A stretch of DNA of 64,000 bases from Bin87 sp965221295 (lineage in GTDB: Bacteria > Chloroflexota > Dehalococcoidia > Lucifugimonadales > UBA3495). The position numbers were made by a program, and so were the translations under genes. The stretch covers positions 2,356,001-2,420,000 of the forward strand of contig OZ244879.1 in NCBI GenBank assembly GCA_965221295.1. The letters run 5' to 3'. The notes under the pieces were generated by a model, which saw nothing but the letters and a program-made list of their open reading frames with translations, was not told where the DNA came from and did no database searches. Shown piece after piece: positions 54,606 through 63,992 of this stretch; positions within the stretch are counted from its first letter, which is position 1, and every line of letters begins with the position of its first letter.

Positions 54606-55448
54606 ATGGCCGCCATCCTTGCCCGCCAAGCTGGTTCCACCCGGCGTCGCAAATCCCTGGGCCAGCACTTTCTCATCGACGCCAGAATCGCCAACCGGAT
54701 CGTGGCAGCCGCTGACCTTACCGATGCGGACACGGTGGTGGAAATTGGACCCGGCAACGGGATTCTCACCCGGCGATTGGTGGAACGGGCCGGACAGGTG
54801 GTCGCCGTGGAATTGGACGAACGGCTGGCCTCAGAATTGCCGGACCGACTGGCGATGCCCGTCAACCTCGCCGTGCAACAGGGGGACGCCAGGACGGTAA
54901 CCATTGCCGAGTTGGTGAACCCGCGCTGTCCCTACCGCGTGGTGGCGAATCTACCGTACTACGCCGCGGCGCCCATCATCCGGCGATTCTTGGAGTCCGA
55001 CACGCCGCCGACCACGATGGTCGTCATGGTGCAGCGAGAGGTAGGAGAGGCGATGACCGCCAGCCCCGGCGCCATGACGCTGATGTCGGTGGCGACCCAA
55101 TTCTATGCCGAGGCGTCGGTGGTGACCCACGCGCCGGCCCGGTCGTTCCGTCCGCCTCCCAAAGTGGCGTCCACGGTGGTGAAGTTGGACGTTCGCAGCG
55201 AGCCAGCGGTCGCAACGCCCGACGTCAGGGCGTTCTTCGACTTGGCGCGAGCCGGATTCGCCGCCCCCCGGAAGCAATTGCGAAACTCGCTGATGCAGGG
55301 CGCTGGGGCCGACGTTGGAATCGTGGGCGACGCGTTGGCCACCGCTGGAATCGACGGGCAGCGCCGCCCATCCACGCTGTCCATGGCGGAATGGGGGTTG
55401 CTGGACCGGGCTTGGCCGGATGACGCGCCAAGACGGAGAACCCAGTGA
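54606..55448 (+). CDS. rsmA: 16S rRNA dimethyladenosine transferase
   Basis: 280 residues. Dimethylates the two adjacent adenines near the 3' end of 16S rRNA. KSLGQHFLID at 16-25, SAM motif EIGPGNGILTRRL at 46-58, catalytic NLPYY at 115-119 and MVQREVGEAM follow the KsgA pattern. First gene of an rsmA-ispE-lgt set; its stop and the ispE start overlap as TGATG. Confidence 0.95.
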   Translation: MAAILARQAGSTRRRKSLGQHFLIDARIANRIVAAADLTDADTVVEIGPGNGILTRRLVERAGQVVAVELDERLASELPDRLAMPVNLAVQQGDARTVTIAELVNPRCPYRVVANLPYYAAAPIIRRFLESDTPPTTMVVMVQREVGEAMTASPGAMTLMSVATQFYAEASVVTHAPARSFRPPPKVASTVVKLDVRSEPAVATPDVRAFFDLARAGFAAPRKQLRNSLMQGAGADVGIVGDALATAGIDGQRRPSTLSMAEWGLLDRAWPDDAPRRRTQ

Positions 55449-56323
55449 TGCGACCTGCAACGCTTCAGGCGCAGGCGTTCGCCAAAATCAACCTGTCGTT
55501 GGAAGTGATCGGGCGGCGGGCGGATGGCTACCACGATGTGGCGACCGTGATGCAAACCATCGATTTGGCGGACACTCTGACGATAACGCCGTCCCCGAAT
55601 TTGGCTGTGGAATGCGATTCGCCTGACCTATCAGCAGAGCGGAACATCGTGTGGGATGCCGCGGTTGCCTTGGCCCGCCACGCCGGGGTCGCGCCAGCGG
55701 CTCGCATCTACATTGAAAAACGCATACCGGTGGCGGCCGGTTTGGGCGGAGGGTCAGCGGACGCGGCGGCGGCGCTGCGCGGTCTCAACCTCCTGTGGGA
55801 TCTCGAACTGGCCGAAGCGGAATTGGTTTCGGTGGCGGCCGGCCTGGGTTCCGACGTTCCGTTTCTGCTGAACGGCGGAACCGCCCTTGGGGAAGGCAAG
55901 GGCGACCGGATTAAGCGTCTGCCGGCGGCGAAACCGATGGTGGCTTTGCTGGTGATCCCTCCGACGACCATAGCCCGGAAAACGCCCACCCTTTATGGTT
56001 TACTGCAAGACTGCGACTTCTCCGACGGCTCGCGCACCCGGGAACTGTTCGCTTCGGTGGCTCTGTCTCAGGGGCGGGTGACTGCGGATCTGTGCCGGAA
56101 TGCGTTCACACGCGCCGCGTTGGAAATCTTCCCAGGCCTCGCCGAAATATGGGAAACAACGGCCGCGGTTACCCGATGCCCACCGCGGCTTTCCGGCGCC
56201 GGCCCGGCCTTCTTCTGCGTCCAGTCTGACGAAGCGGAGCGCGGCAGCGTTGAGATCGCCCTGCGGAATTCCGGGGCGACAGTCCGCTTGGCGCGAACCA
56301 TAAATCCGGCCCAAGCCGTATAA
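55448..56323 (+). CDS. ispE: 4-diphosphocytidyl-2-C-methyl-D-erythritol kinase
   Basis: 291 residues of the GHMP family, acting in the non-mevalonate isoprenoid pathway. AFAKINLSLEVIGRRADGYHD at the start and the ATP loop PVAAGLGGGSADAAAAL, with LGSDVPFLL downstream. ATG 55448 overlaps the rsmA stop (TGATG), favouring reinitiation; a GTG one codon earlier is possible. The rsmA-ispE order is common in bacteria. Confidence 0.95.
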   Translation: MRPATLQAQAFAKINLSLEVIGRRADGYHDVATVMQTIDLADTLTITPSPNLAVECDSPDLSAERNIVWDAAVALARHAGVAPAARIYIEKRIPVAAGLGGGSADAAAALRGLNLLWDLELAEAELVSVAAGLGSDVPFLLNGGTALGEGKGDRIKRLPAAKPMVALLVIPPTTIARKTPTLYGLLQDCDFSDGSRTRELFASVALSQGRVTADLCRNAFTRAALEIFPGLAEIWETTAAVTRCPPRLSGAGPAFFCVQSDEAERGSVEIALRNSGATVRLARTINPAQAV

Positions 56324-56357
56324 TGTCTAGGCCAAAACTTGCCAGGAACCGATATCC

Positions 56358-57257
56358 ATGGACATTCTAGCCGTAATCAGCATCCCGTTCGACCCGGACA
56401 TCATCCGGACCGCTGGATTCATACTGTCGTGGCACGGGTTTTTCGTGTTTGTAGCCGTCGCCGTAGCCGTTTATCTCACCTGGCGGTGGGGTCGCAAGGA
56501 TGGGCTCGATGGCGACGCCATCCTGTCCGTGTCCACCTGGTGCATCATTGGCGGAATCATCGGCGCCCGCCTGCTCCACGTGATCGATTTCTGGGACGAC
56601 ATTTACCAGTACGATCCGATGCGCATAGTGCAATTTTGGAACGGCGGCATCGCGATATTCGGGGCCTACCTGGGCGGTTTCGCTGGCGGGGCAATCTACA
56701 TCGGAGCGCGCAACGCCCAGTGGTTGCAGCGGGCCAGCGACAACGTCGGTTTGCGGTGGACTGGCTTGCATCGCCCGTTTCCGCGCCTGCCCTCAGTGCC
56801 GCATCTGGCGGACGTGGCGGCGCCGGCTCTGCTGATCGCCCTGGCCATCGGCCGCATCGGGGACGTGATAAACGGCGAGCACTGGTCGAGCTTCACCGAT
56901 CTGCCCTGGGGCTGGATATACACCGACCCTGACAGCTTCGGTTACGGGCGGCCCGCCTCCCATCCAGCGGTAGTTTACGAACTGATCTTTTGCCTGGTGT
57001 GGGCGGGAGCGCTGTGGTTGATGCGAGATCGCATACGGCCACGAGGGATGCTGTTCGCGCTGTTCTTCGCTGGATACTCGGCGGGTCGGTTCTTCATTTC
57101 GTTCCTGCGCGAAGAACAAAACACCTACGTTTTCGGGTTCAACGAGGCGCAACTGGTGGCGCTGGCGATAATGTTGGTGACCGTTCCCCTGCTGATCTAT
57201 CGGGCGCGGCTGGTGCGCCCCACGGGACGGGCCGCCCGGGAGGACGCTGAGCAATAG
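56358..57257 (+). CDS. lgt: Prolipoprotein diacylglyceryl transferase
   Basis: 299 residues with about seven membrane segments. Lgt transfers a diacylglyceryl group to the lipobox Cys of prolipoproteins; the window itself encodes a candidate client at 20518-21888. Conserved blocks are ILSWHGFFVFVAV, GGIIGARLLHV, FWNGGIAIFGAYLGG and the signature GRIGDVINGEHW (usually GRxGNFxNGE). 34 bp after ispE. A TATAAT at 56319-56324 lies upstream but lacks a good -35. Confidence 0.93.
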   Translation: MDILAVISIPFDPDIIRTAGFILSWHGFFVFVAVAVAVYLTWRWGRKDGLDGDAILSVSTWCIIGGIIGARLLHVIDFWDDIYQYDPMRIVQFWNGGIAIFGAYLGGFAGGAIYIGARNAQWLQRASDNVGLRWTGLHRPFPRLPSVPHLADVAAPALLIALAIGRIGDVINGEHWSSFTDLPWGWIYTDPDSFGYGRPASHPAVVYELIFCLVWAGALWLMRDRIRPRGMLFALFFAGYSAGRFFISFLREEQNTYVFGFNEAQLVALAIMLVTVPLLIYRARLVRPTGRAAREDAEQ

Positions 57258-57268
57258 CGGAGCCGAGA

Positions 57269-58954
57269 TCACACCGCCGGCCGCAAATCCTCGATCCGCA
57301 GGTAGGTATTGGTCTCGCCCCGGTAGTTGTCCTCTGCGATTTGGAAGACCAAATCTACGGTGGCGTGTCCGCCCCAAGGGCCGGCATGGTTCCATGACAG
57401 GGCGTCCACGGAGCGGCCACCGCTGGACACCCTCAACTTGAGGTGCTGACCTTGGGCGCCCACGTATCCCCAATCTAGCGCGCGGGCGCGGCGAGTCAGG
57501 AACACCGGCGTGGGATTGTCTTTGCCGAAGGGTTCAAGCCGGGCGCAGAAGTCGGCCAACTGCTGGCTCAACAGCTCGTCCAGCGAGCCTTCGGCGTGAA
57601 TTTCCAAAACCGGCTCGGGTTCGAATAACCCCATTGTGGACTTGGCGATGTCCTGAAGCCTGAGGCTTACCGAGTCGAATTCCTCGTTTCGCACCGTGAA
57701 TCCCGCGGCGGCGGCGTGTCCGCCGTAGCGGACCAAAAGATCTTGACATTGGGATATGGCGCCGATGAGGTTGAAGGCGCCGGCGCTGCGGGCGCTGGCG
57801 ACCAGATGGTTGTCGTCGGCGCGGGCCAGGGCAATGGCCGGACGGTTGAAAGTCTCCGCCAACCGCCCGGCGATCAATCCGTTGATGCCGGGCGTATAGC
57901 TGTCGTCGGTGGAGATGATGATGGCGGGAACGGCGCCGGCGTTAAGAACTCTCTCCATGGCGATGTCGCAGGCTCGCCTGGTTAGATCGCGGCGTTGGGT
58001 GTTGTACTGTTCCAGCTGGGCGGCCAGTCGTTCGGCCTCTCTCGCATCCTGCGTCAGCAGCAGGTTCAAGGAAGTTTCGGGGTGGGCCATACGCCCGGAG
58101 GCGTTGAGGCGCGGCGCGATGCGAAAAGAAACGTCTTCGGCGCGTACCGGCCGGTTTTCCAGATTCACCCGGCGGAGCAGAGCCCTCAGCCCGGGCCGCT
58201 GAGTTTCGCCAAGGGCCGCCAAGCCGCGTTGCACCAGGTAGCGATTCTCGTCGCGTAGGGGGACCAAATCGGCGACGGTGCCCAGGGCGGCCAATTCCAT
58301 CAGCGAGGGGTCTTCCGGTTCGCCAAGGTAGTTGAGCAACGCGCCAGCCAACTTGTAGGCGATTCCGGCGCCGCAGAGCTCAGGGAATGGGTATTCATTT
58401 CCGGGCATCCGAGGGTTGACGATGGCCAGAGCGTCGGGTCGCCGCTCTGGCGGCGTGTGGTGGTCGGTGACGATTACCTGGACTCCAGAGTTTACGGCCA
58501 GAGCGATCTCGTCAGCGTCGCTGACCCCGCAATCCACGGTCAAGATGAGGGTAACGCCCTGATCAATCAGCCGGCCCACCGCAGCGGCCGTCATACCATG
58601 CCCCTCCGCGACGGGGTGGGGCAGATACGGGATGACGTTGGCGCCCAGTTTGCCGAGCGTCTCCGTCAGTATAGCGGCGCCAGTAATGCCATCGACGTCA
58701 AAATCGCCGAACACGGCCACCGTTTCGCGGGACGCCACCGCCGCGCCCAGTCGCGGCAGAGCGGCGTCGATGCCGGCCAGCGATTTGGGCGAGTGCGGAA
58801 GGCCCGCAGGGTTGAGGAACTGATCAAATGCCCTGGGGTTGCCGATGCCACGGGACAGCAACAACTGAACCGCGGAGGCGGGCAGATCGGAAGGCAACCG
58901 GTGCCCATCGGTTGGCGGCGGCGGCAGCCATCGTTTCGGCGGCGGAGTGGTCAC
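57269..58954 (-). CDS. recJ: Single-stranded-DNA-specific exonuclease RecJ
   Basis: 561 residues, standard RecJ size. DHH phosphoesterase motifs: GDFDVDGITGAAIL, LTVDCGVSD, VTDHHTPPE and the glycine-rich GGHAAAAGFTV of DHHA1, followed by an OB-like C-terminal part. Processes 5' ends in recombination and repair. Its start overlaps the fabF stop by 4 bp, so it is the last gene of the radical SAM - fabF - recJ transcript. Confidence 0.94.
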   Translation of the reverse strand: MTTPPPKRWLPPPPTDGHRLPSDLPASAVQLLLSRGIGNPRAFDQFLNPAGLPHSPKSLAGIDAALPRLGAAVASRETVAVFGDFDVDGITGAAILTETLGKLGANVIPYLPHPVAEGHGMTAAAVGRLIDQGVTLILTVDCGVSDADEIALAVNSGVQVIVTDHHTPPERRPDALAIVNPRMPGNEYPFPELCGAGIAYKLAGALLNYLGEPEDPSLMELAALGTVADLVPLRDENRYLVQRGLAALGETQRPGLRALLRRVNLENRPVRAEDVSFRIAPRLNASGRMAHPETSLNLLLTQDAREAERLAAQLEQYNTQRRDLTRRACDIAMERVLNAGAVPAIIISTDDSYTPGINGLIAGRLAETFNRPAIALARADDNHLVASARSAGAFNLIGAISQCQDLLVRYGGHAAAAGFTVRNEEFDSVSLRLQDIAKSTMGLFEPEPVLEIHAEGSLDELLSQQLADFCARLEPFGKDNPTPVFLTRRARALDWGYVGAQGQHLKLRVSSGGRSVDALSWNHAGPWGGHATVDLVFQIAEDNYRGETNTYLRIEDLRPAV

Positions 58955-60210
58955 AGATCCGCGCGGGTGAGAACCAATACCGAGTTATGACCGCCAAACC
59001 CGAAGGAATTGCTGAGCGCCACTCGCAGGTCAGCGGAGCGGGCCGTATTGGGCACGTAGTCCAAGTCGCATTCGTCGTCGGGATCATCCAGGTTGATGGT
59101 AGGGGGCATGACGCCGGCGCCCAGAGCAACGGTGCAAAGTGCCGCTTCCAGGGCGCCGCCGGCCCCCAGCAAGTGTCCGGTCATGCTCTTGGTGCTACTG
59201 ATGGGGACACGGTACGCGTCTTCGCTCAGGGCGAGTTTCAACGCTTTGGTCTCGTGCCAATCGTTCAGCGGAGTGGAGGTTCCGTGCGCGTTGAGATAGT
59301 CGACATCAGCCGGGGAGAGTCGGGCAACGTCCAGCGCCGCCGTGACCGCTTCCGCAGCGCTTTGGCCGGTGGGATTGGGTTCGGTCAGGTGGTGGGAATC
59401 GCTGGTGGCGGCGTAACCGCGAAGTTCAGCCAATGGCTGCGCTCCCCTGCCGGCGGCGTGGTCGGCGCTCTCCAGGACCAGCACGGCGGAGCCTTCGGCT
59501 AGCACGAAACCATCGCGGTTGCGATTGAAGGGTTGGCTGGCGCGCTGGGGGTTGTCGTTCTGCCGGGACAGGGCGCGCAGGGCGTTGAAGCCAGCCACGC
59601 CAAGGGGAGTGATCGGCGCCTCGGCTCCGCCGGCGAGCACAACATCCGCGCGGCCGTTGCTGATGAGCTCCCAGCCGGCTCCGATGGCGTCGGCGCCGCT
59701 GCTGCAAGATGAGGTGATGCAGTAATTGGCGCCCATGGCTCCGGTAACCATGGAGACCTGTGCAGAACCCATGTCGGCCAGCATCATGGGGATGAGGAAG
59801 GGCGACACCCGTCTGGGTCCGCGCTCCAACAGTACCCGGTGCTGCTCAGTGAGGGTTGATAGGCCGCCGATTCCGCTGCCGATGATGACGTGGACGCTGT
59901 AGCGGTCCATTTCGCGGGGTTCCAATTCGGCTTGGCGGCAGGCTTCCTGCGCGGCCACGGCGGCGAATTGGGCGAACCGGTCCATGCGTCGGGCGTCTTT
60001 TCGATCGAGGTAGTTCTCCGCGTCAAAGCCTTTGACTTCGGCGGCGAAGCGGGTGTCGAAGGCCTCGGCGTCGAAGCCGGTGATGTAGTCGATGCCCGAC
60101 TCACCGGCGATTACGGCGTCCCAACTGTCGGAAACGTTCAGACCCAACGGGCTGATCATGCCGAGGCCCGTCACCACCACTTTGCGGCCATGGGAATGGT
60201 TGGCGGTCAT
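58951..60210 (-). CDS. fabF: Beta-ketoacyl-ACP synthase II (second paralogue)
   Basis: 419 residues. Active-site triad present: Cys in ITSSCSSGADAIG, His in NAHGTSTPLND, His in TKSMTGHLLGAGGALE. Clearly diverged from the paralogue at 48892-50175 (SSCSS against TACAA), so not a recent copy. It is 1 bp from the radical SAM gene stop and overlaps recJ. Confidence 0.93.
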   Translation of the reverse strand: MTANHSHGRKVVVTGLGMISPLGLNVSDSWDAVIAGESGIDYITGFDAEAFDTRFAAEVKGFDAENYLDRKDARRMDRFAQFAAVAAQEACRQAELEPREMDRYSVHVIIGSGIGGLSTLTEQHRVLLERGPRRVSPFLIPMMLADMGSAQVSMVTGAMGANYCITSSCSSGADAIGAGWELISNGRADVVLAGGAEAPITPLGVAGFNALRALSRQNDNPQRASQPFNRNRDGFVLAEGSAVLVLESADHAAGRGAQPLAELRGYAATSDSHHLTEPNPTGQSAAEAVTAALDVARLSPADVDYLNAHGTSTPLNDWHETKALKLALSEDAYRVPISSTKSMTGHLLGAGGALEAALCTVALGAGVMPPTINLDDPDDECDLDYVPNTARSADLRVALSNSFGFGGHNSVLVLTRADL

Positions 60211-60211
60211 C

Positions 60212-62056
60212 CTAGCTGGCCCGATTGGGGTCCCGGCGTTGCGAGGAGTCCAACACGCCGTTCAACATTTCCGTAACCTCGCTGATGCGAACGGTGATGC
60301 TGGCGGCGACGTCTTTACTCCCGGCGTCGGCCCGTTCGGCGTAATTCCGCAAGGCATCGGAGGTATCGTTGATTCGCTCGCGCAGATTCTCCATGAAGTC
60401 TGAGCCCGTGTTGGCCAATGGTTGGCTAACGGAGCGAAGGGTGTCGGCCATTTCGGTAACGCGCCCGTGGATATTTTCCTCGAACTCCTTACCGGCCTGT
60501 TGAACCTGGCGCGACCAGGCGCGCATCGTCTCCGTAGTTTCAGACAGGTCTTGGACGCTGCGGGCCTGCCGAGTTCGGTAGTTGCCCAGTATCCTGAAGA
60601 TGCGTCCATAGAGGTCGTCGATCGAGGCGAGCTTGGAATTGTACTTGTCGAACAACTCTCGACTTTCCGCCATGGTCCAACGTTCGTCTTCGTGAACGAA
60701 CTGGCGGCCAGTGTAGAGCTCGTAGGGTCGCATTTCGCCATCCTGGAGTGGCTGGCCGTCCGCGTCGAGGGGCTTGAGGCTCCAATTGGAGGTTGCCGGC
60801 AGTGGGGTGAGCAGGTTGGCGGTTTGGTACCGGCTGTGCTGGGTCACCCAATCGGCCAGGGTCATGATCGATTCTTCGGTATCGTAGGGCAGGCCGATGA
60901 TGGTCATGGCGACTACGGAGAAACCCGATTGGTTGAGATGCACCAGGTCGCGTTCCATCTGGCCGGGTTCTTGGCGTTTGCGCACGGCGGCCAGACTCTC
61001 GGCATTGTTGGACTCGACGCCGAGGTAAAGCATCTTGACGTTGGCGGCCAGCAGCGCGTCGGCCAATTCGTCGTCCTGCCCGATTTCCGCCCGGGCCTGA
61101 CAGATCATGTTCATGGAGTCGGTGCGGCCCTGCCAACCCTGGAGCCGCTCCAGTCGTTCGTTGCGGAACTTCACGGCGCGGAGCGGTGGCGTGTGCAGGT
61201 CATCGGAGATGAAGACGTTGAACTTGCCGTTGCGCCCCGTGTGGATCAGACCGTCGGCAGCTAGAGCTTCCAGTTGCTCGAGTCGTTTGAATTCGGTTTC
61301 CCGGCTGATGAGCCGGTAGCCCAGGAACTGCTGGATGACCTGGCAGTAAGAGCAGTTTTCGGTGCATCCTCGCACGGTTTCCAGTACGCCGCCGGCCATC
61401 GGATTGCCTGCCGAGAGGCCGCGGATGGAGCGAAAGTCCGGCAACTCGACGAAGTCGGGAGCGACCAAACCCTTGCGTCTGGTGGCCACTATGTGCCCGT
61501 CTTGGCGGTAGGTGATGCCGGGGACGCGCTCCAGGTACTGGTACTTGCGGTCATCCTTCCAAGTGAGCAGGATGTCGCACAATTGGCCGATAATATCTTC
61601 GCCTTCGCGGTTGACGATGACGTCGAAATCGCCGCGCTGGAACGCCTCTTCGGCCAGAGGGCTCATTTGCGGGCCACCGCCCAGGATCACCAGGTCGGGA
61701 TGGAAGCGGCGCGCGCTTCTCGCGATTTCATAGGCGCGCGGGGTCTCGTTGATCAGCGCGGTGATCATGAGAACGTCCACGTCTTCCAGGTCCTTGTCCG
61801 GATCCATTCGGCCCAATCGGTCTTCAAACCAGATGTCCCGTTCGTAAACGTAGGGGCCTTCCCATTGGGCCAGGGCGCCGGAAAGGAATAACATGCCCTG
61901 CCTGGGAATGGCGATGTATTCGAAATTTCCGCCGGCTGAGGCGGGTTGCACCATCATCACCCGGCGGGTCCGGTCACCTTGGGGTTGGAAGGAGACGGGC
62001 GAAGAAGTGGACGGGGTTCCGTCGAATTGATCTTGGAGCAGTTGGATAGCGTTCAT
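60212..62056 (-). CDS. B12-binding-domain radical SAM protein with helical C-terminal tail
   Basis: 614 residues. N-terminal Rossmann-like cobalamin-type domain (about 30-200; DLVILGGGPQMSPLAEEAF), radical SAM domain with CTENCSYC cluster cysteines at 231, 235 and 238, then MLYLGVESNN and IIGLPYDTEES. The last 125 residues are a charged amphipathic helix array (VQDLSETTETMRAWSRQVQQ onward), unusual for the family. No Asp-His cobalamin ligand motif is evident. Substrate unknown; transcription with fabF suggests lipid or polyketide modification. Confidence 0.85.
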   Translation of the reverse strand: MNAIQLLQDQFDGTPSTSSPVSFQPQGDRTRRVMMVQPASAGGNFEYIAIPRQGMLFLSGALAQWEGPYVYERDIWFEDRLGRMDPDKDLEDVDVLMITALINETPRAYEIARSARRFHPDLVILGGGPQMSPLAEEAFQRGDFDVIVNREGEDIIGQLCDILLTWKDDRKYQYLERVPGITYRQDGHIVATRRKGLVAPDFVELPDFRSIRGLSAGNPMAGGVLETVRGCTENCSYCQVIQQFLGYRLISRETEFKRLEQLEALAADGLIHTGRNGKFNVFISDDLHTPPLRAVKFRNERLERLQGWQGRTDSMNMICQARAEIGQDDELADALLAANVKMLYLGVESNNAESLAAVRKRQEPGQMERDLVHLNQSGFSVVAMTIIGLPYDTEESIMTLADWVTQHSRYQTANLLTPLPATSNWSLKPLDADGQPLQDGEMRPYELYTGRQFVHEDERWTMAESRELFDKYNSKLASIDDLYGRIFRILGNYRTRQARSVQDLSETTETMRAWSRQVQQAGKEFEENIHGRVTEMADTLRSVSQPLANTGSDFMENLRERINDTSDALRNYAERADAGSKDVAASITVRISEVTEMLNGVLDSSQRRDPNRAS

Positions 62057-62597
62057 CAGCTCACATTCTCCGAGCGCCAGCTTGCGAACCGAAAATCTGA
62101 CCAGGAAGCCCGCCGCCTTTCGCGAGGCAACAGGCGATTAATGCCTGGCAGTTGTATTCTGCCAATCATTATACAACAAGGGCTGGGCGGCGCGTAACGT
62201 GGCAACCCCGGGTCGAACAACAGATTTTGACGGTTTTCGCCACAGCGCTGCGGCCCAGCATCCCCAGAGCCAGGCGAGGCGTGAATTGGCGGCTGATCTG
62301 GTAGCCGCTCCACTCGCGAGTTGGATTGGGAGTTATTGATCGCGGTCAATCGGTTTGGGCTGGGGCTGCTCCGCTCGCCCGTTGGATTGGGTCGCAACCG
62401 CCGTTCGGCCAATTGGCTCGAAACGGCGCGACTGGTCATCCGAAACGCCTGCCGATGGCCGCGGGGTCACCCCGGATTGGGGTCAGCCATGCTTGAATCA
62501 ACGGGCAAGTTTGAGTACAATCAACGTTCGCCACTCCCACGCGACGCTAAGCCTGTAGCGGCGGTGGAGTGGCTAATTCAACCGGAGGAAAGGGTGA
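62057..62597. other. Divergent intergenic region between radical SAM and speD
   Basis: 541 bp holding the promoters for the minus-strand radical SAM group and the plus-strand polyamine genes. A good promoter for speD is listed separately. No gene or repeat recognised; short CCCCGGATTGGGGT-like inverted sequence near 62470 may form a small hairpin. Confidence 0.5.
62493..62521 (+). promoter_or_regulatory. Sigma-70 promoter for speD
   Basis: TTGAAT (62493-62498), exactly 17 bp, TACAAT (62516-62521). This is the best promoter match in the window. It predicts a transcript start near 62528 and a leader of about 70 nt before the TTG start of speD. Confidence 0.6.
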
Positions 62598-62978
62598 TTG
62601 AATGTATTAGGTACGCACGTGCTGTTGGAACTTAGAGACTGCGACCCCGAACTACTCGACGATCTTGAGTACATCCGAAAGGAATTGCTGGCTGCGGCTG
62701 CGGAAGTGGGCGCCCACGTAGTCGGGGAATCGTTTCACCAGTTCGCCCCCCAGGGCGTAACTGGAATTCTGTCCATCGCCGAATCCCACATTTCCATACA
62801 CACCTGGCCGGAACTGGGCTACGCGGCGGCGGACATCTTCACCTGTGGCGACCAGACCATGCCGGACCGAGCCGCGCAGTCCGTCGTTGCGGCCCTACGG
62901 TGCCAGGATCCTCAAATAACGCAGATTCGCCGGGGCCTGAGCGGAGCGCGAGTCGCCCAACTGCAAACGGCGCGCTAG
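62598..62978 (+). CDS. speD: S-adenosylmethionine decarboxylase proenzyme
   Basis: 126 residues, the short prokaryotic class. Self-cleaves between Glu and Ser in the motif ESHISIHTWPE to form the pyruvoyl cofactor; makes decarboxylated SAM for aminopropyl transfer. Start is TTG 62598 (NVLGTHVLLEL follows, as in homologues) with GGAGG at 62584-62588. Ten bp before the aminopropyltransferase gene. Confidence 0.95.
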   Translation: MNVLGTHVLLELRDCDPELLDDLEYIRKELLAAAAEVGAHVVGESFHQFAPQGVTGILSIAESHISIHTWPELGYAAADIFTCGDQTMPDRAAQSVVAALRCQDPQITQIRRGLSGARVAQLQTAR

Positions 62979-62988
62979 GGGATTCAAC

Positions 62989-63918
62989 GTGGCCAGCTAC
63001 CCAATGGAAGAGATCACCGGCAAGTGGGTGATCGAAACCGTGATGCCAGACCTGGCGGTCATGCTGAAGGTCGATGACGTGCTCTACTCGGGGCACACCG
63101 GATACCAAAGAGTGGAGGTAGTCCACTCTGAGGTCTACGGACGTAGCCTGCTGCTGGACGGCAAGACCCAGTCCACGGAACGGGACGAGCACATTTACCA
63201 CGAGTCGCTGGTACATCCGGCGATGCTGATGCACCCAGACCCTCGCGCGGTGTTCATCGGCGGCGGCGGTGAAGGCGGCACGTTACGGGAAACCCTGGCG
63301 CACCGCACCGTGGAAAGCGTAGTCATGGTGGATCTGGACCGCAAGGTCGTTGACCTATGCCGTGAGCACCTCCCCCAGCATCACCAGGGAGCGTTCGATG
63401 ACGCCAGAACGACGTTGATCCACGATGACGCCCGCAAATTTCTGGAATCCGACAGCGCATACTACGACGTGATGATCATGGACCTGGTGGACCCCCTGGA
63501 GGGAGGCCCGGCGTATCTCCTCTATACCGAGGAGTACTACAACATCGCCCGGGCCCGATTGAAACCCGGGGGCATACTGGTGACCCAGTCGGGACCGGCC
63601 GGTTTCCTGAGCCTGCATGAATGCTTCACCACGATTTACAAAACGTTGGAAGGAGTTTTCGCCGATTCACGACCGTACCATGCGCACGTACCGTCATTCA
63701 TCACCCTGTGGGGATTCACGGCGGCCTCCGACTCCGCGCTGCCCCAACTGTCCCCGGACGAATTGGATCGACGCGTCGCGGAACGGGTCGCCAAACCGCT
63801 GCGCCACTACGATGGCGAAAGCCACGCCGCCATGTTCGCGTTGCCCCGGCACATCCGCGACGGCATCGCGGGTGAGACTCGCATCAATCGCGACGACGCC
63901 CCGGTTTACATGGTGTAG
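62989..63918 (+). CDS. Aminopropyltransferase, thermospermine synthase (ACL5)-like
   Basis: 309 residues from GTG 62989 (ATG 63004 is an alternative). The spermidine synthase fold is clear, but motifs are those of ACL5-type thermospermine synthases: GGGGEGGTLRE at 91-101 (Glu where SpeE has Asp), MDLVDPLEGGPAYLLYT with catalytic Asp165, VTQSGPAGF and PYHAHVPSF ... WGFTAASD. Uses decarboxylated SAM supplied by the adjacent SpeD. Polyamine acceptor not provable from sequence; spermidine to thermospermine is the leading option, agmatine or cadaverine transfer others. Confidence 0.9.
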   Translation: MASYPMEEITGKWVIETVMPDLAVMLKVDDVLYSGHTGYQRVEVVHSEVYGRSLLLDGKTQSTERDEHIYHESLVHPAMLMHPDPRAVFIGGGGEGGTLRETLAHRTVESVVMVDLDRKVVDLCREHLPQHHQGAFDDARTTLIHDDARKFLESDSAYYDVMIMDLVDPLEGGPAYLLYTEEYYNIARARLKPGGILVTQSGPAGFLSLHECFTTIYKTLEGVFADSRPYHAHVPSFITLWGFTAASDSALPQLSPDELDRRVAERVAKPLRHYDGESHAAMFALPRHIRDGIAGETRINRDDAPVYMV

Positions 63919-63961
63919 GCCCAGCGAGACGGGACGAGAACCGTTTTGTGACGGAGAGCGA

Positions 63962-63992
63962 TTGCCACCACCGTAACCGGTTGGACTATAAT
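63962..63992 (+). promoter_or_regulatory. Candidate promoter at the window edge
   Basis: TTGCCA (63962-63967) and TATAAT (63987-63992) with 19-bp spacing, pointing out of the window. The -10 is perfect and the spacing slightly long. The gene it would serve is beyond 64000. Confidence 0.4.

Noticed and set aside
53864..54904. A 346-codon minus-strand frame
   Set aside because: It runs antisense through the SRP RNA and the rsmA start; only the last 85 codons from an internal ATG look like a membrane protein.
56294..56324. Promoter for lgt at TATAAT 56319-56324
   Set aside because: The only TTGGCG upstream is 25 bp away, and lgt follows ispE closely enough for cotranscription.
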